33,928 bases of DNA from Hyphomicrobiales bacterium (GTDB lineage: Bacteria > Pseudomonadota > Alphaproteobacteria > Rhizobiales > Rhizobiaceae): the NCBI GenBank assembly GCA_002400845.2, contig NVRK02000113.1, forward strand, positions 1-33,928, in the 5' to 3' direction. Positions 17,852 through 27,544 of the stretch are shown piece by piece. Both the position numbers and the translations under genes were made by a program. The notes under the pieces were generated by a model that saw nothing but the letters and a program-made list of their open reading frames with translations, was not told where the DNA came from and searched no databases. Every line of letters begins with the position of its first letter. Position 1 is the stretch's first letter.

Positions 17852-19175
17852 TGGTCATTCCCTCTATTAATAGTGAGGGAGCGTTTGTTGAGCCTTCAAA
17901 TATCAAGTCGTTTGCTGGATACATGTTTAAGAACATCTCTTTTAAATTTCCAGCAATTGTAATTTCAGCAACTGGATATTGAAGCGCTCCATTTTCCACC
18001 CAATAACCAGCCACACCTTTAGAATAATCACCCGTTACCATGTTTAGACCATGGCCAATTGTTTCTGTAATATAAAGCCCTGTTCCCATTTCTGCGATCA
18101 TAGTATCCAGTGATTTTTCGCCAGCTTTCATATACGCATTGGTAGAGGTTGGTGATGTGCCAGAGCCACTGCGTGCGCCCCTGCCGTTCATTTTTAGGCC
18201 TAACTCTCTTGCTGATGCGCCATCTAAAAGCCAGGTGTTAAGAATACCATTTTCTATCAAGGTCATTTTTTCGCAAGCCAAGCCCTCGCCATCAAACAAT
18301 CTAGAACCAGCGCCGCGTTGAATGCGTGGGTCATCTTGGATCGTAATGCCTTTATGCATTACTTGGTCCTTCATTTGGTCTCGCAAAAAGCTAGTTTTAC
18401 GCACAACCGATGTGCCATTAATCGAGCCCAATAGTGCACCAAGCATTTCGCTCGAAATACGCCTATCGAAGATTACAGGTAAATTACCACTGTCAATTTG
18501 CTTTGGACCCAATTTGCGCATGGCGCGCGCGCCTGCTCTTTGACCAATGTCTTTTGAGGCACGCAAGTCTTCTTGAAACACTGCGCTAGAAAAATCGTAG
18601 TCACGCTCCATTTTTTCGCCCTCGCCACACAACATGGCAGTGGAGACAGAAAAACCAGAACGTAAATAACTGCCCGAAAAACCGTTTGACGTTGCAAGCA
18701 CAAATCCACTGGTGCCCCATCCAGCCGAAGCGCCCATAGATTTGGTGATGCCTTTAACGCCAAGTCCAGCTTTTTCAGTTTCTAATGCGCGTTTGGTTAG
18801 CGCATCTGCATTTGGAATTGTTTCATCGAACAATTCAATTTCTGGAAAGTTTTTTGCTAATTGATCTGGCTCTGCCAATGCTTGAAATGGATCTTGCGGT
18901 GAAACCTTTGCCATTGCCACAGCACGTTCTGCAAGCGCAGAAACATCTGAAATTTGATTAGAGGCAACAGAGGCTACTTTTGAACCAATAAGAACACGCA
19001 GTGAAAACTCGTCGCCTTCAGAGCGGTTTGTGTTTTCAACTTCGTTATCACGGACACTAACAGACAATGATTGCCCATGTGCCACGACGACATCACAGGC
19101 ATCTGCGCCAGCTTTCATAGCGGCTTGCATTAGAACGCCAGCATTTTCTTCTAGTTTTTTTAAATCAATCATCAT
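17838..19175 (-). CDS. tldE: TldD/PmbA family protein (TldE-like)
   Basis: Component of the TldD/TldE protease pair, known for maturation of microcin B17 and degradation of CcdA; TldE (PmbA) is the partner without the catalytic HExxxH motif. I see no HExxxH here, consistent with the TldE side. It has 445 residues. Landmarks are GADACDVVVAHGQSLSVSVRDNEVEN at the start, RRISSEMLGALLGSINGTS in the middle and VTGDYSKGVAGYWVENG near the end. The frame is open seven codons upstream, but GGAAG precedes the ATG pair at 19175/19172, so one of those is preferred. It is the first gene of the leftward lipid A/Kdo block. No tldD is present in the window. Confidence 0.92.
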   Translation of the reverse strand: MMIDLKKLEENAGVLMQAAMKAGADACDVVVAHGQSLSVSVRDNEVENTNRSEGDEFSLRVLIGSKVASVASNQISDVSALAERAVAMAKVSPQDPFQALAEPDQLAKNFPEIELFDETIPNADALTKRALETEKAGLGVKGITKSMGASAGWGTSGFVLATSNGFSGSYLRSGFSVSTAMLCGEGEKMERDYDFSSAVFQEDLRASKDIGQRAGARAMRKLGPKQIDSGNLPVIFDRRISSEMLGALLGSINGTSVVRKTSFLRDQMKDQVMHKGITIQDDPRIQRGAGSRLFDGEGLACEKMTLIENGILNTWLLDGASARELGLKMNGRGARSGSGTSPTSTNAYMKAGEKSLDTMIAEMGTGLYITETIGHGLNMVTGDYSKGVAGYWVENGALQYPVAEITIAGNLKEMFLNMYPANDLIFEGSTNAPSLLIEGMTIGGK

Positions 19176-19186
19176 CGCTTCCAGTT

Positions 19187-19238
19187 TGAAACACACTTAA
19201 AGTGTTCGTGTTTCACCTTCAAGGAAAAGGTTCGCCTT
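19187..19238 (-). promoter_or_regulatory. Structured leader upstream of tldE
   Basis: Just upstream of the tldE start are two interlocking dyads: TGAAACAC (19187–19194) with GTGTTTCA (19208–19215), and ACACTT-A-AAGTGT (19193–19205). A further AAGG-TTCG-CCTT hairpin lies at 19227–19238. The strand is taken from the downstream gene. This could be a leader RNA structure or an operator. No known riboswitch family was recognised. Confidence 0.4.
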
Positions 19239-19308
19239 ATATTGTATAGAAAATTATTTGAAACAGTGTTTGGCCATACGATCCTTCACAATTTTCAAAA
19301 CTTCTACT

Positions 19309-19337
19309 CGACCTTTGTGATTTACATCCCATATAAT
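19309..19337 (+). promoter_or_regulatory. Candidate sigma-70-type promoter for the VOC–MATE pair
   Basis: TCGACC at 19309–19314 and a perfect TATAAT at 19332–19337 are separated by 17 bp. They lie 38 bp before the VOC ATG. Spacing and the −10 are ideal; the −35 matches TTGACA at 4 of 6 bases. Confidence 0.55.
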
Positions 19338-19374
19338 AACAATAGCTGTCGTCATACTGTCATGGGATTATTAA

Positions 19375-19833
19375 ATGACACAAGATAATAAAAATAATGA
19401 AAAGTCACAGAAAATCTCGCCATTTCACTATGCATTTTATGTAAATGACCTTGCTGAAACAGAGGCTTTTTACACTGAAATATTAAGCGCTAAAATTGGT
19501 AGAAAGTCGAAGACTTGGGTAGACTTCAGTCTTTTTGGCCATCAACTTTCTGCGCATATCAACCCAAATAAAGTCGCAAGAGTTCAATCTGGCGGCAATG
19601 TAGACGGCAAGCAAGTGCCAATGCCGCATTTTGGGGTTATATTGCAGATGGATGAATGGAAAGCTCTGGCAAAGTCCTTAGATGAAGACCATACTATTGA
19701 TTGGGTGATTGAGCCACATGTTAGATTTGAAGGACAGAGCGGAGAGCAAGGCACTTTTTTCTTATATGACCCTTCTGGCAATGCCTTAGAATTTAAGGGC
19801 TTTGCCGATCTAAACACGATATTTGAAAGCTAA
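19375..19833 (+). CDS. VOC (glyoxalase/bleomycin-resistance-like) family protein
   Basis: Small metalloprotein-fold enzyme of 152 residues. The betaalphabetabetabeta repeat begins FHYAFYVNDLAETEAFYTEIL, with candidate metal ligands H18, H85 (PHFGVI) and E139 (NALEFKGF). FLYDPSGNALEFKG is the typical C-terminal VOC signature. The substrate could be a glyoxal adduct, a dioxygenase substrate or a bound drug; it cannot be told. It lies 6 bp before a MATE exporter, so the two are almost certainly one transcript, suggesting a small detoxification unit. GGGA upstream of the ATG acts as Shine–Dalgarno. Fold assignment is firm; function is not. Confidence 0.88.
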   Translation: MTQDNKNNEKSQKISPFHYAFYVNDLAETEAFYTEILSAKIGRKSKTWVDFSLFGHQLSAHINPNKVARVQSGGNVDGKQVPMPHFGVILQMDEWKALAKSLDEDHTIDWVIEPHVRFEGQSGEQGTFFLYDPSGNALEFKGFADLNTIFES

Positions 19834-19839
19834 TACACT

Positions 19840-21261
19840 ATGGTTGACGCATCTAAAAAGCCTATGGAAGCTAAATTCACAAAAGGCTCAACCATGCGCC
19901 ATGTTATTAATATGGCAGCAACGGGTGCCGTTGGTATGATCGCCATTTTTATGGTTGATATTGCAAACTTATTTTACATTTCACTATTAGGAGAACAAGC
20001 GCTTGCGGCAGCCGTTGGATATGCTTCAACGATTATGTTTTTTGCAGTTTCGGTTTGCATTGGCTTCACCATTGCCGCGACTGCCATTACTGCCAAAGCC
20101 ATTGGCAAGGGCGATATGGAACTCGCTCGAAAAGAAGCCACGGCATCTTTGATATTTGTGTTCATAGCGGCATGTTTAGTAACCGTTGCAATTTTGGCAA
20201 ATATGGACGCCATGCTAGGATTGATCGGCGCAACGGGTGAGACACGAAAAATTGCATATGACTATATGTGGATTGCTGTGCCATCTGTTCCTTTACTTGG
20301 ATTTGGCATGTGTACCGCTGGATTGTTACGCGCCAAGGGAGACGCCAAACGCGCCATGTATGTGACGCTTTCTTCTGGTATTGCGGCGGCTATTATTGAT
20401 CCAATCTTAATTTTTCAAATGGACCTTGGTATTCAAGGAGCAGCAATTTCCATCGTCATCGTTCGAGTATTGTTTGTGATAGTTGGATTACACGGTACTT
20501 TGATTGTACATAACATGCTGGCGGTTCCACGACCTCGTGAAATCGTGAAGGTTTTAAAACCATTCTTGATAATAGGCATTCCCTCATTGCTAACCCAAAT
20601 AGCAACGCCAATTGGCAATGCATATGTAACAAGATCCATTGCCGAATTTGGTGATGATGCGGTTGCAGGTTGGGCAATTATTGGGCGAATTATACCGTTA
20701 GCATTTGCCGCAACATTTTCATTATCTGGCGCGGTCGGTCCAATCCTTGCACAAAATTATGGCGCTGGATTAATTGACCGTGTTTCACAAACCATGTGGG
20801 ACAGTTTAAAATTCATTTCAGTATATGTCATATTGATGTGGGCATTATTGGCTGTTAGCCAAGGCTTTATTGTGGATGCATTTGGTGCGTCAGGGGACAG
20901 CGAAGAATTAATCCGAACCTTTTGTACTTATATCGCAGGTCTGTTCAGTTTAACTGGTGTCTTATTTGTTGCAAATGCAGCCTTTAACAATTTGGGAAAT
21001 CCAATTTTATCAACCACCTTTAATTGGGGCCGCGCAACACTTGGCATTGTACCCTTTGTTTGGTTTGGTAAAGCTTGGGGACCCGCTGGCGTTATGGCTG
21101 GCTGGAGCTTAGGCGGAGCATTGTTTGGATTTATCGCAATCATTGTATGTTTTAGAACATTAAAAACATTGCCAAAAAAGGCAGAAAAAGAAGGCATTCT
21201 TGTTCACACACCAGCCCTTGCAAACTCACCATTTACCTCTGGTCGGGGCGCTGGATTGTAA
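19840..21261 (+). CDS. MATE family efflux transporter
   Basis: Inner-membrane Na+/H+-coupled multidrug exporter of 473 residues with about 12 hydrophobic helices in two related halves. The first half has FYISLLGEQALAAAVGYAST and CIGFTIAATAITAKAIGKGD. The second has ITRSIAEFGDDAVAGWAIIGRIIPL-like residues (VTRSIAEFGDDAVAGWAI) and SLSGAVGPILAQNYGAG, a clear MATE signature. It follows the VOC gene by 6 bp. The C-terminus carries a short cytoplasmic tail after the last helix. It converges with rsmD, leaving 31 bp between stops. Transported compounds are unknown. Confidence 0.94.
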   Translation: MVDASKKPMEAKFTKGSTMRHVINMAATGAVGMIAIFMVDIANLFYISLLGEQALAAAVGYASTIMFFAVSVCIGFTIAATAITAKAIGKGDMELARKEATASLIFVFIAACLVTVAILANMDAMLGLIGATGETRKIAYDYMWIAVPSVPLLGFGMCTAGLLRAKGDAKRAMYVTLSSGIAAAIIDPILIFQMDLGIQGAAISIVIVRVLFVIVGLHGTLIVHNMLAVPRPREIVKVLKPFLIIGIPSLLTQIATPIGNAYVTRSIAEFGDDAVAGWAIIGRIIPLAFAATFSLSGAVGPILAQNYGAGLIDRVSQTMWDSLKFISVYVILMWALLAVSQGFIVDAFGASGDSEELIRTFCTYIAGLFSLTGVLFVANAAFNNLGNPILSTTFNWGRATLGIVPFVWFGKAWGPAGVMAGWSLGGALFGFIAIIVCFRTLKTLPKKAEKEGILVHTPALANSPFTSGRGAGL

Positions 21262-21292
21262 ATCTTATCTGAACGTAAAATAGAGAAGCTGC

Positions 21293-21844
21293 TTAATTGG
21301 CTAAAGTAAAAATGCCAATTTCTGTTTCGCCAAAACTGCGCTGATCCAACAACTCAAAGCCATGCGGATTTTGAGGTAAATTGCCTTTGCATTCTTCAAC
21401 AATAATGGTGGCATCATCTGTTAGCCAATCGCCTGTACGAAGTGCTTCTAAAGCACCCTCGCCCAAACCTTTGCCATAAGGTGGGTCCATAAAGGCGATA
21501 TCAAATTTTGACATTTGACCTATCGGGCCTAATTTTGTGGCATCACGACGCCAAACTTTGCTAGCGCCTTGCAGACCAAAAGTCTCTATATTAGTGCGTA
21601 ACAACCCGCGTCCTTCGGCACTTTCTTCAACGAACAAAGCATATTTAGCACCGCGTGATACAGCCTCAAGTCCAAGCGCGCCCGTACCTGCAAAAAGGTC
21701 AATTACACGTGCATCTTCAAACTCTATTTTATGAGACAATATATTAAACAGGCTTTCGCGGGTTCTGTCTGTCGTTGGGCGTATGCGGTCGCTTGTTGGA
21801 GTAGACAAACGTCTGCCCTTAAAGTTACCGCCAACGATCCGCAT
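21293..21844 (-). CDS. rsmD: 16S rRNA (guanine(966)-N(2))-methyltransferase
   Basis: Methylates G966 of 16S rRNA in the small subunit using SAM. It has 183 residues, normal length. It begins MRIVGGNFKGRRL, has RPTTDRTRESLFNIL, the SAM-binding motif DLFAGTGALGLEAVSRGA at about 49–66 and the catalytic DPPY at 120–123 followed by GKGLGEGALEAL. The start overlaps the rluB-like stop as TAATG, which implies translational coupling. Pairing of rluB and rsmD is common in Alphaproteobacteria. No anomalies seen. Confidence 0.96.
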   Translation of the reverse strand: MRIVGGNFKGRRLSTPTSDRIRPTTDRTRESLFNILSHKIEFEDARVIDLFAGTGALGLEAVSRGAKYALFVEESAEGRGLLRTNIETFGLQGASKVWRRDATKLGPIGQMSKFDIAFMDPPYGKGLGEGALEALRTGDWLTDDATIIVEECKGNLPQNPHGFELLDQRSFGETEIGIFTLAN

Positions 21845-22998
21845 TATTTACCACTTGATCTTTTGCTGCCTGTTCTGTTGCCACCACTTCTACCGCGACT
21901 AGCACTGCCACCTCTGCCGCCACGACCACTGCGACTGCCTTTGCCACTTTTTCCGCCTCTTCCGCCTGTGCGATCATCACGGCCATCACCATCGCGGCCA
22001 GATTTTGTAGATAGTCTTGAAAGCGTGTCGGAAGCTACTTGACCAGCAGCAGTCTTTTCGCGATGTGGGCGGCGCTTATTTTCACCTGCTTTTTTATTGG
22101 CAGCGGCTTCTTTTTCAGTGCGCGGAATATCTTCTGCTTGGGTTATAATTGGCGCATCAAAATCTGCACCCGATTGTTCAATCAGTTTTTCACCCAATTG
22201 GTCACGCAACATGCGCCCTCTAATTTCACGCACTGTGCCAGTGGGTAAATCGCCCAATTGAAATGGCCCGTAAGAAATTCTAATCAAACGGTTTACGGCT
22301 AAGCCCAATGAGCCAAGTACTTCTTTAACTTCGCGATTTTTACCTTCACGGAACTGAATGTTAAGCCAAACATTGCTGCCTTGTTCACGATCAATCGTTG
22401 CTTCAATCGGCCCATATAAGACACCGTCAACAGCGATACCATCTTTTAAGGTATCCAGCTGGTCTTGCGTAACGAAACCATGCGCACGCACACGGTATTT
22501 GCGAAGCCAGCCTGTTTTTGGAAGCTCTAACATGCGCGATAAGCCGCCATCATTGGTGAGTAAAAGCAAGCCTTCTGTGTTGATGTCCAATCGACCAACC
22601 GACAATACTCTTGGCAAGCTTTCTGGCAGTGCCTCAAATACTGTTTTGCGCCCTTCTGGGTCACGGTCTGTGGTTACAAGACCTGAAGGCTTGTGATAAA
22701 GCCACAATCTTGTGCGCTCTTTGCCTTGCAATACTTTGCCATCGACTACAATTTTATCTTTATCGCCAACCGTAATTGCGGGTGTGTCTAACACCTTGCC
22801 ATTAAGCACAACGCGACCATCGGCAATCCACGTTTCTGCAACGCGGCGAGAACAAAGACCCGCTCTTGCCATACGTTTAGCAATGCGTTCTAGTTTAACT
22901 TCTTTTTTCGGCGTGGTCGAAACAGTGGTTTTATCATCACTTTTTTGAGTATCTTGCTTACTTGAAGCTTTTTTATTATTTGATTTGTTATTTTGCAT
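21844..22998 (-). CDS. rluB: rRNA pseudouridine synthase (RluB/RsuA family) with Gly/Arg tail
   Basis: Isomerises uridine to pseudouridine in rRNA, most likely 23S near position 2605. It has 384 residues. A charged N-terminal extension (1–33) precedes an S4 RNA-binding domain at about 36–85 (RIAKRMARAGLCSRRVAETWI). The catalytic Asp is D138 in GRLDINTEGLLLLTNDGGL. After the catalytic domain (about 100–270) comes a low-complexity tail rich in Gly, Arg, Ser and Lys (GGRGGKSGKGSRSGRGGRGG), which probably adds RNA affinity. The start has AAGG about 5 nt upstream of the ATG. RluB versus the related RluE/RsuA is a family-level choice. Confidence 0.93.
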   Translation of the reverse strand: MQNNKSNNKKASSKQDTQKSDDKTTVSTTPKKEVKLERIAKRMARAGLCSRRVAETWIADGRVVLNGKVLDTPAITVGDKDKIVVDGKVLQGKERTRLWLYHKPSGLVTTDRDPEGRKTVFEALPESLPRVLSVGRLDINTEGLLLLTNDGGLSRMLELPKTGWLRKYRVRAHGFVTQDQLDTLKDGIAVDGVLYGPIEATIDREQGSNVWLNIQFREGKNREVKEVLGSLGLAVNRLIRISYGPFQLGDLPTGTVREIRGRMLRDQLGEKLIEQSGADFDAPIITQAEDIPRTEKEAAANKKAGENKRRPHREKTAAGQVASDTLSRLSTKSGRDGDGRDDRTGGRGGKSGKGSRSGRGGRGGSASRGRSGGNRTGSKRSSGK

Positions 22999-23088
22999 GA
23001 GGCCTTACTATCAGCTAACTAGAAAACATGCGAGAGACAATTATCTAAAATTGAACACTTAAAATCAACCTTATAATTGGAAGTAACT

Positions 23089-23535
23089 ATGTCGCTGTTT
23101 ATGGAACGCGCATTAAAAGAAGCAAAATTAGCAGCTAAACGTGGCGAAGTTCCCGTGGGGGCTGTGCTTGTGAAAAATGGAAAAATAATTTTTGCAGACG
23201 GAAACAGAACGCTAGAACTAAAAGACCCAACTGCACACGCCGAAATTTTAGTCATTCGCCAAGCGGCACAAATTTTAGAGAATGAACGCCTAACGGATTG
23301 CGATTTATATGTAACGCTTGAACCATGCCCTATGTGTGCGGCGGCAATATCGTTTGCACGTATCAAAAGACTATATTTTGGCGCCAGCGATGTAAAAAGC
23401 GGCGGCGTAGAAAATGGTGTCAATTTTTACAACAACAAAACATGCCATCATGCGCCCGAAGTATATTCTGGATTAAGTGATGTTGAGGCTGGAAAATTGT
23501 TAAGCGATTTTTTCAAACAAAAACGAAGTGAGTAG
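23089..23535 (+). CDS. tadA: tRNA-specific adenosine-34 deaminase
   Basis: Deaminates wobble A34 to inosine in tRNA-Arg(ACG). It has 148 residues. Zinc ligands and the proton shuttle are H50 and E52 in HAEILVIRQA, and C80 and C83 in LEPCPMCAAA. An in-frame TTG four codons upstream could extend the protein, but the ATG at 23089 is preceded by GGAAG and gives MSLFMERALKEAKLA, the usual TadA beginning. It is divergent from rluB and converges with the lipoprotein gene, with 30 bp between stops and no clear terminator hairpin. Confidence 0.96.
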   Translation: MSLFMERALKEAKLAAKRGEVPVGAVLVKNGKIIFADGNRTLELKDPTAHAEILVIRQAAQILENERLTDCDLYVTLEPCPMCAAAISFARIKRLYFGASDVKSGGVENGVNFYNNKTCHHAPEVYSGLSDVEAGKLLSDFFKQKRSE

Positions 23536-23565
23536 CTTAATAAGAGACTAGCACTTGGCCTATCA

Positions 23566-24273
23566 TTAGCGGCTTCTGCGTTCTTCCTCTAACGCATCAA
23601 GTTTCTTCTGCTTTTCAATCGCTGCTAATTCTCTTTCAGAGAAACCCTCATCGCCAACAACCGCTGTACCAGCTGGTTTCAAATAAGCGGTTGGTGGCTC
23701 TGTCAAATAACGGCGCTTCGTTAAAAAGCCCTCTTTCTTTTGCTTTCTTTGAGCTTGAACCGCACGACTGATTTCATCTGACGTACATTGGCGCATTACC
23801 AATCCATCTGGGTCACAGCTATAATTTGGAACACCTTGTCCAATGGGAGCTGCATCGTTGGCATATGCTTTTTGTTTATTCGACAGATATTGTTTATTCG
23901 ACTTAGCAAATTCTATTCTTGATTTATTAGTTGCTTTTGCTTCTTCGGCAGCAGCTCTGATGCGGGCAATTCTTTGTTCTGGCGATTCTGGCCACTGCGA
24001 GTTTGAAGCCGTTGCTACTTCATCAACAGGCGCTACCAACAGCTTTTGATTGGGAATGATTAAATCTGGGCGCGCGCTATAATCAATCACTTTGCGCTTT
24101 TTCTTAAACGTAAGCATCTCAGTGATGTCGTTTAAGGTTTGTTTTTCTTGCCCAACACCCGTGCCATAAGTTGTGCCACCAGTGCAGCCAGAAAGTAAAA
24201 CAGCAACCGCCATTGCAGAGGCAATGATAAGAGATTTGGAATTTTTCTTTTTGCTAAAAATATTATTAGACAC
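23566..24273 (-). CDS. Predicted lipoprotein, function unknown
   Basis: Probable outer-membrane lipoprotein of 235 residues. A GTG start at 24273 is chosen because AGGGA lies 7 nt upstream. It gives a basic N-terminus, a hydrophobic segment (SLIIASAMAVAVLL, 14–27) and the lipobox LLSGC with lipidated C30. The mature part is hydrophilic, Lys/Arg/Glu/Ala-rich, with likely helices (EQRIARIRAAAEEAKATN and a charged C-terminus) and two more cysteines (NYSCDPDGLVMRQC) that could form a disulfide. I recall similar lipoproteins next to ileS in Rhizobiales; a distant link to BamF-like DUF3035 proteins is possible but not shown by the sequence. Confidence 0.78.
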   Translation of the reverse strand: MSNNIFSKKKNSKSLIIASAMAVAVLLSGCTGGTTYGTGVGQEKQTLNDITEMLTFKKKRKVIDYSARPDLIIPNQKLLVAPVDEVATASNSQWPESPEQRIARIRAAAEEAKATNKSRIEFAKSNKQYLSNKQKAYANDAAPIGQGVPNYSCDPDGLVMRQCTSDEISRAVQAQRKQKKEGFLTKRRYLTEPPTAYLKPAGTAVVGDEGFSERELAAIEKQKKLDALEEERRSR

Positions 24274-24500
24274 TTTATATTCCCTGAGCATACCTTGAAC
24301 TCTAAACTTTACGGCAATCAACCAGAATTTTCAAAAATCATACCAACAAAAATTGGGCATCTTGAAACATTTACACCCTCATAAATATAAAATGAGGCGA
24401 TTTTCTGTCTAATCTAAAGGGCAAAATAACTCAATTCACCAATTTTAGCAATCTGTTAACAATTGTTGAGCGTACCGTCGATAATCTTGGTTAACGCACA

Positions 24501-24536
24501 AAAAAGGCCAGTAATTTATTAAACTACCGGCCTTTT
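24501..24536 (-). terminator. Intrinsic terminator of ileS, usable in both directions
   Basis: AAAAGGCC arms with a long near-perfect inverted repeat (17 bp with two mismatches, loop of about 2–3 nt). T-runs on both sides make it work on either strand. It lies about 20 bp after the ileS stop and is the clearest terminator for that gene. Confidence 0.9.
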
Positions 24537-24555
24537 AATTTATGAAATCAACTTC

Positions 24556-27510
24556 TTAAGCGGCGTCTATCTCACGAATAGCATTTGCATCGCGTAATGA
24601 AAGCTCAGGATAATCTGGGTCTGTTCCAACTTCTGGTAATATGCGCCATGAACGTGCACATTTTTTACCAGCGGCGGCATTATGCACAACGCCAACACCT
24701 TTAATGTCGGCCAGTGTGAAACTGCCGCTTGATGGTGCATCTGTTACAATTGAAATATCACTGGTGATGCAGATTTCTGCAAAATCTTGTCCCTTTATTG
24801 CGTTTAGCAAATCAGGATCATTTACATAAACGACTGGAGCAGATTCCAGTGAAGAACCAATGCGCTTTTCACGGCGTTCAATTTCTAGTGCGCCAGTTAC
24901 AACGCGGCGAACACGGCGAATTTTTTGCCATTTTGCAGCCAAAGCATCGTCTTTCCACTCTGGGGCAGGTTTAGAGAATTGTTCTAAATGAACTGACACA
25001 GCTTCTGGGTGACGCATCAACCAAGTTTCTTCCATTGTAAATGGCATGATGGGTGCCATCCATTTAACCAGATAGTCAAATAGAATAGAAACAACTTGTA
25101 ATGAAGCTTTGCGTTTAGCACTAGATGGCGCTTCGCAATAAAGTGCATCTTTTCGGACGTCGAAATAAAAGGCTGAAAGTTCAACTGTCATAAAGTTAAA
25201 CAATTGAGCGAACACACGTTTGAAATCAAAATTATCGTAGCCTTTTTGAACCACTTCATCCAATTCCGCCAAGCGGTGCAACATTAGTCGCTCTAACTCA
25301 GGCATGTCTGCAAATGCTATTTCTTCACCATCATAATGCGCTAATGAACCCAGCATCCAGCGCAAGGTATTGCGCAATTTGCGGTATGCATCGACAGATG
25401 TTTTTAGGATTTCTGGCCCAATGCGCAGGTCTTCAGCATAGTCAGATGAAGCTACCCAAAGGCGCAAAATATCAGCGCCAGATTGTTTAATAATTTCTTG
25501 CGGGGTTACAACATTGCCCAAAGATTTAGACATTTTTCGACCATCTTCGCTCATTACGAAACCATGCGTTAGCACAGCATCGTATGGTGCGCGGCCTCGT
25601 GTGCCACAACTTTCTAGCAATGAAGAATGGAACCAGCCACGGTGTTGATCTGTACCTTCAAGGTATAAATCAGCAGGCCATTTTAGGTCTTCACGTTCTT
25701 CCAAATGAAATGCGTGTGTAGAACCAGAATCAAACCAAACATCAAGAATATCACGAACTTGTATCCACGGGCCTTGATCTTCTATCAAGCCATCTAAGAA
25801 GCGTTCTTTAGCGCCATCTGCAAACCAAGCATCTGCGCCTTCTTTTACAAAAGCGTCTTTAATGCGCGAGATTAATTCATCTGATTTTTCAAACTCATTT
25901 GATGGAATAACTTCACCCGTTTCCTCATTACGGAATACGGCAATTGGAACGCCCCAAGCACGTTGACGCGATAACACCCAGTCTGGACGTTGTTCGATCA
26001 TTGCGCGAAGACGGTTTTGACCAGAAGCTGGCACAAAGCGTGTTTCATCAATTGCAGCCAATGACACTTGACGAAGCGTTGTACCATTAGGCCCAACGGC
26101 ATCATCCAAAACACCTTCTTTATCCATATACACAAACCACTGCGGTGTGTTGCGGAAGATGATCGGCTTTTTTGAACGCCAAGAATGTGGGTATTCATGT
26201 TTTACACGGCCACGCGCAAACAAGTTATTTTGACCAATAAGGGCAGTGATAACCGCTTGGTTGGCCTTACCTTTTTTACCCTTGTCATCGTAGATTTTTA
26301 CATCTGGGAAACCAGGTGCATCTTCGGTGTATGATCCATCATCTGCCACACAAAATGGAATGGAAGAATCAATGCCCAATGCTTCAATTTCATCGCGCTT
26401 TGCAATCCAGTTTTCAAAATCGTCTCGTCCATGACCAGGTGCTGTATGCACAAAGCCAGTACCTGCTTCATCTGTTACATGGTCACCCTGCAACATTGGT
26501 ACTTTAAATTGATAGCCATCAACAACACCCATGCCTTTTAACGGATGATCTAAGATCATGCCCTTCATGTCGTCAGCTTTAACATCGCTTACGCGCTTGA
26601 AAGTTACTTTTGCTTTTTCAGAACAGCTTTTTGCTAAACTATCAGCAAAGATGAATTTATCGCCCAACTGTGGCCCAAATTCCATTTCTGCTTCTGTTAC
26701 TTCAAATAGGCCGTAAGACACTTTTTCAGAATAACAAACACAGCGGTTTGCTGGCATGGTCCATGGTGTTGTTGTCCAGATGACAACAGAAGAACCGATT
26801 AATGAATCTGGCCCTGTTACGATTGGAAACTTAACCCAAACCGTATCGCTCTCGATGATTTCGTATTCGATCTCAGCTTCTGCCAATGCTGTGCGCTCAA
26901 CAACCGACCACATGATTGGTTTTGAACCACGATACAATTGACCTGATTTTGCAAATTTTAGCAATTCACCAGCAATGATGGATTCTGATTTAAAATCCAT
27001 TGTTTTGTATGGACGTTCAAAATCTCCCTCAATGCCTAGACGGCGAAATTCTGCTGCTTGAATGTCAATCCATTTATCAGCAAACTCACGACACTCTTGG
27101 CGAAACTCGTTGATAGGAACTTCGTTTTTATCTTTGCCCTTTGCACGATATTGCTCTTCGATTTTCCATTCAATTGGAAGACCGTGGCAATCCCAACCAG
27201 GCACATAATTGGCATCAAATCCGCGCATCTGAAATGAACGGTTTATCATGTCTTTTAAAATTTTATTGAGCGCATGGCCAATGTGCAGAGTTCCGTTTGC
27301 GTATGGAGGACCATCATGTAAAACATATTTTGGCAGGCCTTTGGCATTTTCACGCAGGCGCTTGTAAAGCCCCATCTCGTCCCATTTTGCGATCAGTTCT
27401 GGCTCTTTTTTCGGCAAGCCAGCACGCATTGGATAATCGGTTTGGGGAAGGTTCAGCGTTTTAGACCAGTCGCGGCCTTCTTGCGTTGCTGTGTTATTTG
27501 AATCTGTCAT
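24556..27510 (-). CDS. ileS: Isoleucyl-tRNA synthetase
   Basis: Charges tRNA-Ile with isoleucine. It has 984 residues, class Ia synthetase. The HIGH motif is at 76–79 ([11 protein letters not shown]). The editing CP1 domain follows ([24 protein letters not shown] with DDF). KMSKS is in [13 protein letters not shown] in the second half. The C-terminal region keeps [13 protein letters not shown] but lacks the second Cys pair of the E. coli-type zinc finger. A GTG three codons upstream is possible, but the ATG at 27510 is preferred. No good Shine–Dalgarno is visible. A cluster of hairpins lies 35–135 bp upstream. Confidence 0.98.
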   Translation of the reverse strand: MTDSNNTATQEGRDWSKTLNLPQTDYPMRAGLPKKEPELIAKWDEMGLYKRLRENAKGLPKYVLHDGPPYANGTLHIGHALNKILKDMINRSFQMRGFDANYVPGWDCHGLPIEWKIEEQYRAKGKDKNEVPINEFRQECREFADKWIDIQAAEFRRLGIEGDFERPYKTMDFKSESIIAGELLKFAKSGQLYRGSKPIMWSVVERTALAEAEIEYEIIESDTVWVKFPIVTGPDSLIGSSVVIWTTTPWTMPANRCVCYSEKVSYGLFEVTEAEMEFGPQLGDKFIFADSLAKSCSEKAKVTFKRVSDVKADDMKGMILDHPLKGMGVVDGYQFKVPMLQGDHVTDEAGTGFVHTAPGHGRDDFENWIAKRDEIEALGIDSSIPFCVADDGSYTEDAPGFPDVKIYDDKGKKGKANQAVITALIGQNNLFARGRVKHEYPHSWRSKKPIIFRNTPQWFVYMDKEGVLDDAVGPNGTTLRQVSLAAIDETRFVPASGQNRLRAMIEQRPDWVLSRQRAWGVPIAVFRNEETGEVIPSNEFEKSDELISRIKDAFVKEGADAWFADGAKERFLDGLIEDQGPWIQVRDILDVWFDSGSTHAFHLEEREDLKWPADLYLEGTDQHRGWFHSSLLESCGTRGRAPYDAVLTHGFVMSEDGRKMSKSLGNVVTPQEIIKQSGADILRLWVASSDYAEDLRIGPEILKTSVDAYRKLRNTLRWMLGSLAHYDGEEIAFADMPELERLMLHRLAELDEVVQKGYDNFDFKRVFAQLFNFMTVELSAFYFDVRKDALYCEAPSSAKRKASLQVVSILFDYLVKWMAPIMPFTMEETWLMRHPEAVSVHLEQFSKPAPEWKDDALAAKWQKIRRVRRVVTGALEIERREKRIGSSLESAPVVYVNDPDLLNAIKGQDFAEICITSDISIVTDAPSSGSFTLADIKGVGVVHNAAAGKKCARSWRILPEVGTDPDYPELSLRDANAIREIDAA

Positions 27511-27544
27511 TTTTTTCACATTTTTAACCCGCTTATTTTACGGG

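Noticed and set aside
21850-22000. Repetitive Gly/Arg/Ser-coding DNA at the 3' end of rluB
   Set aside because: Low-complexity C-terminal tails are usual for this pseudouridine synthase family; not a mobile element or CRISPR.
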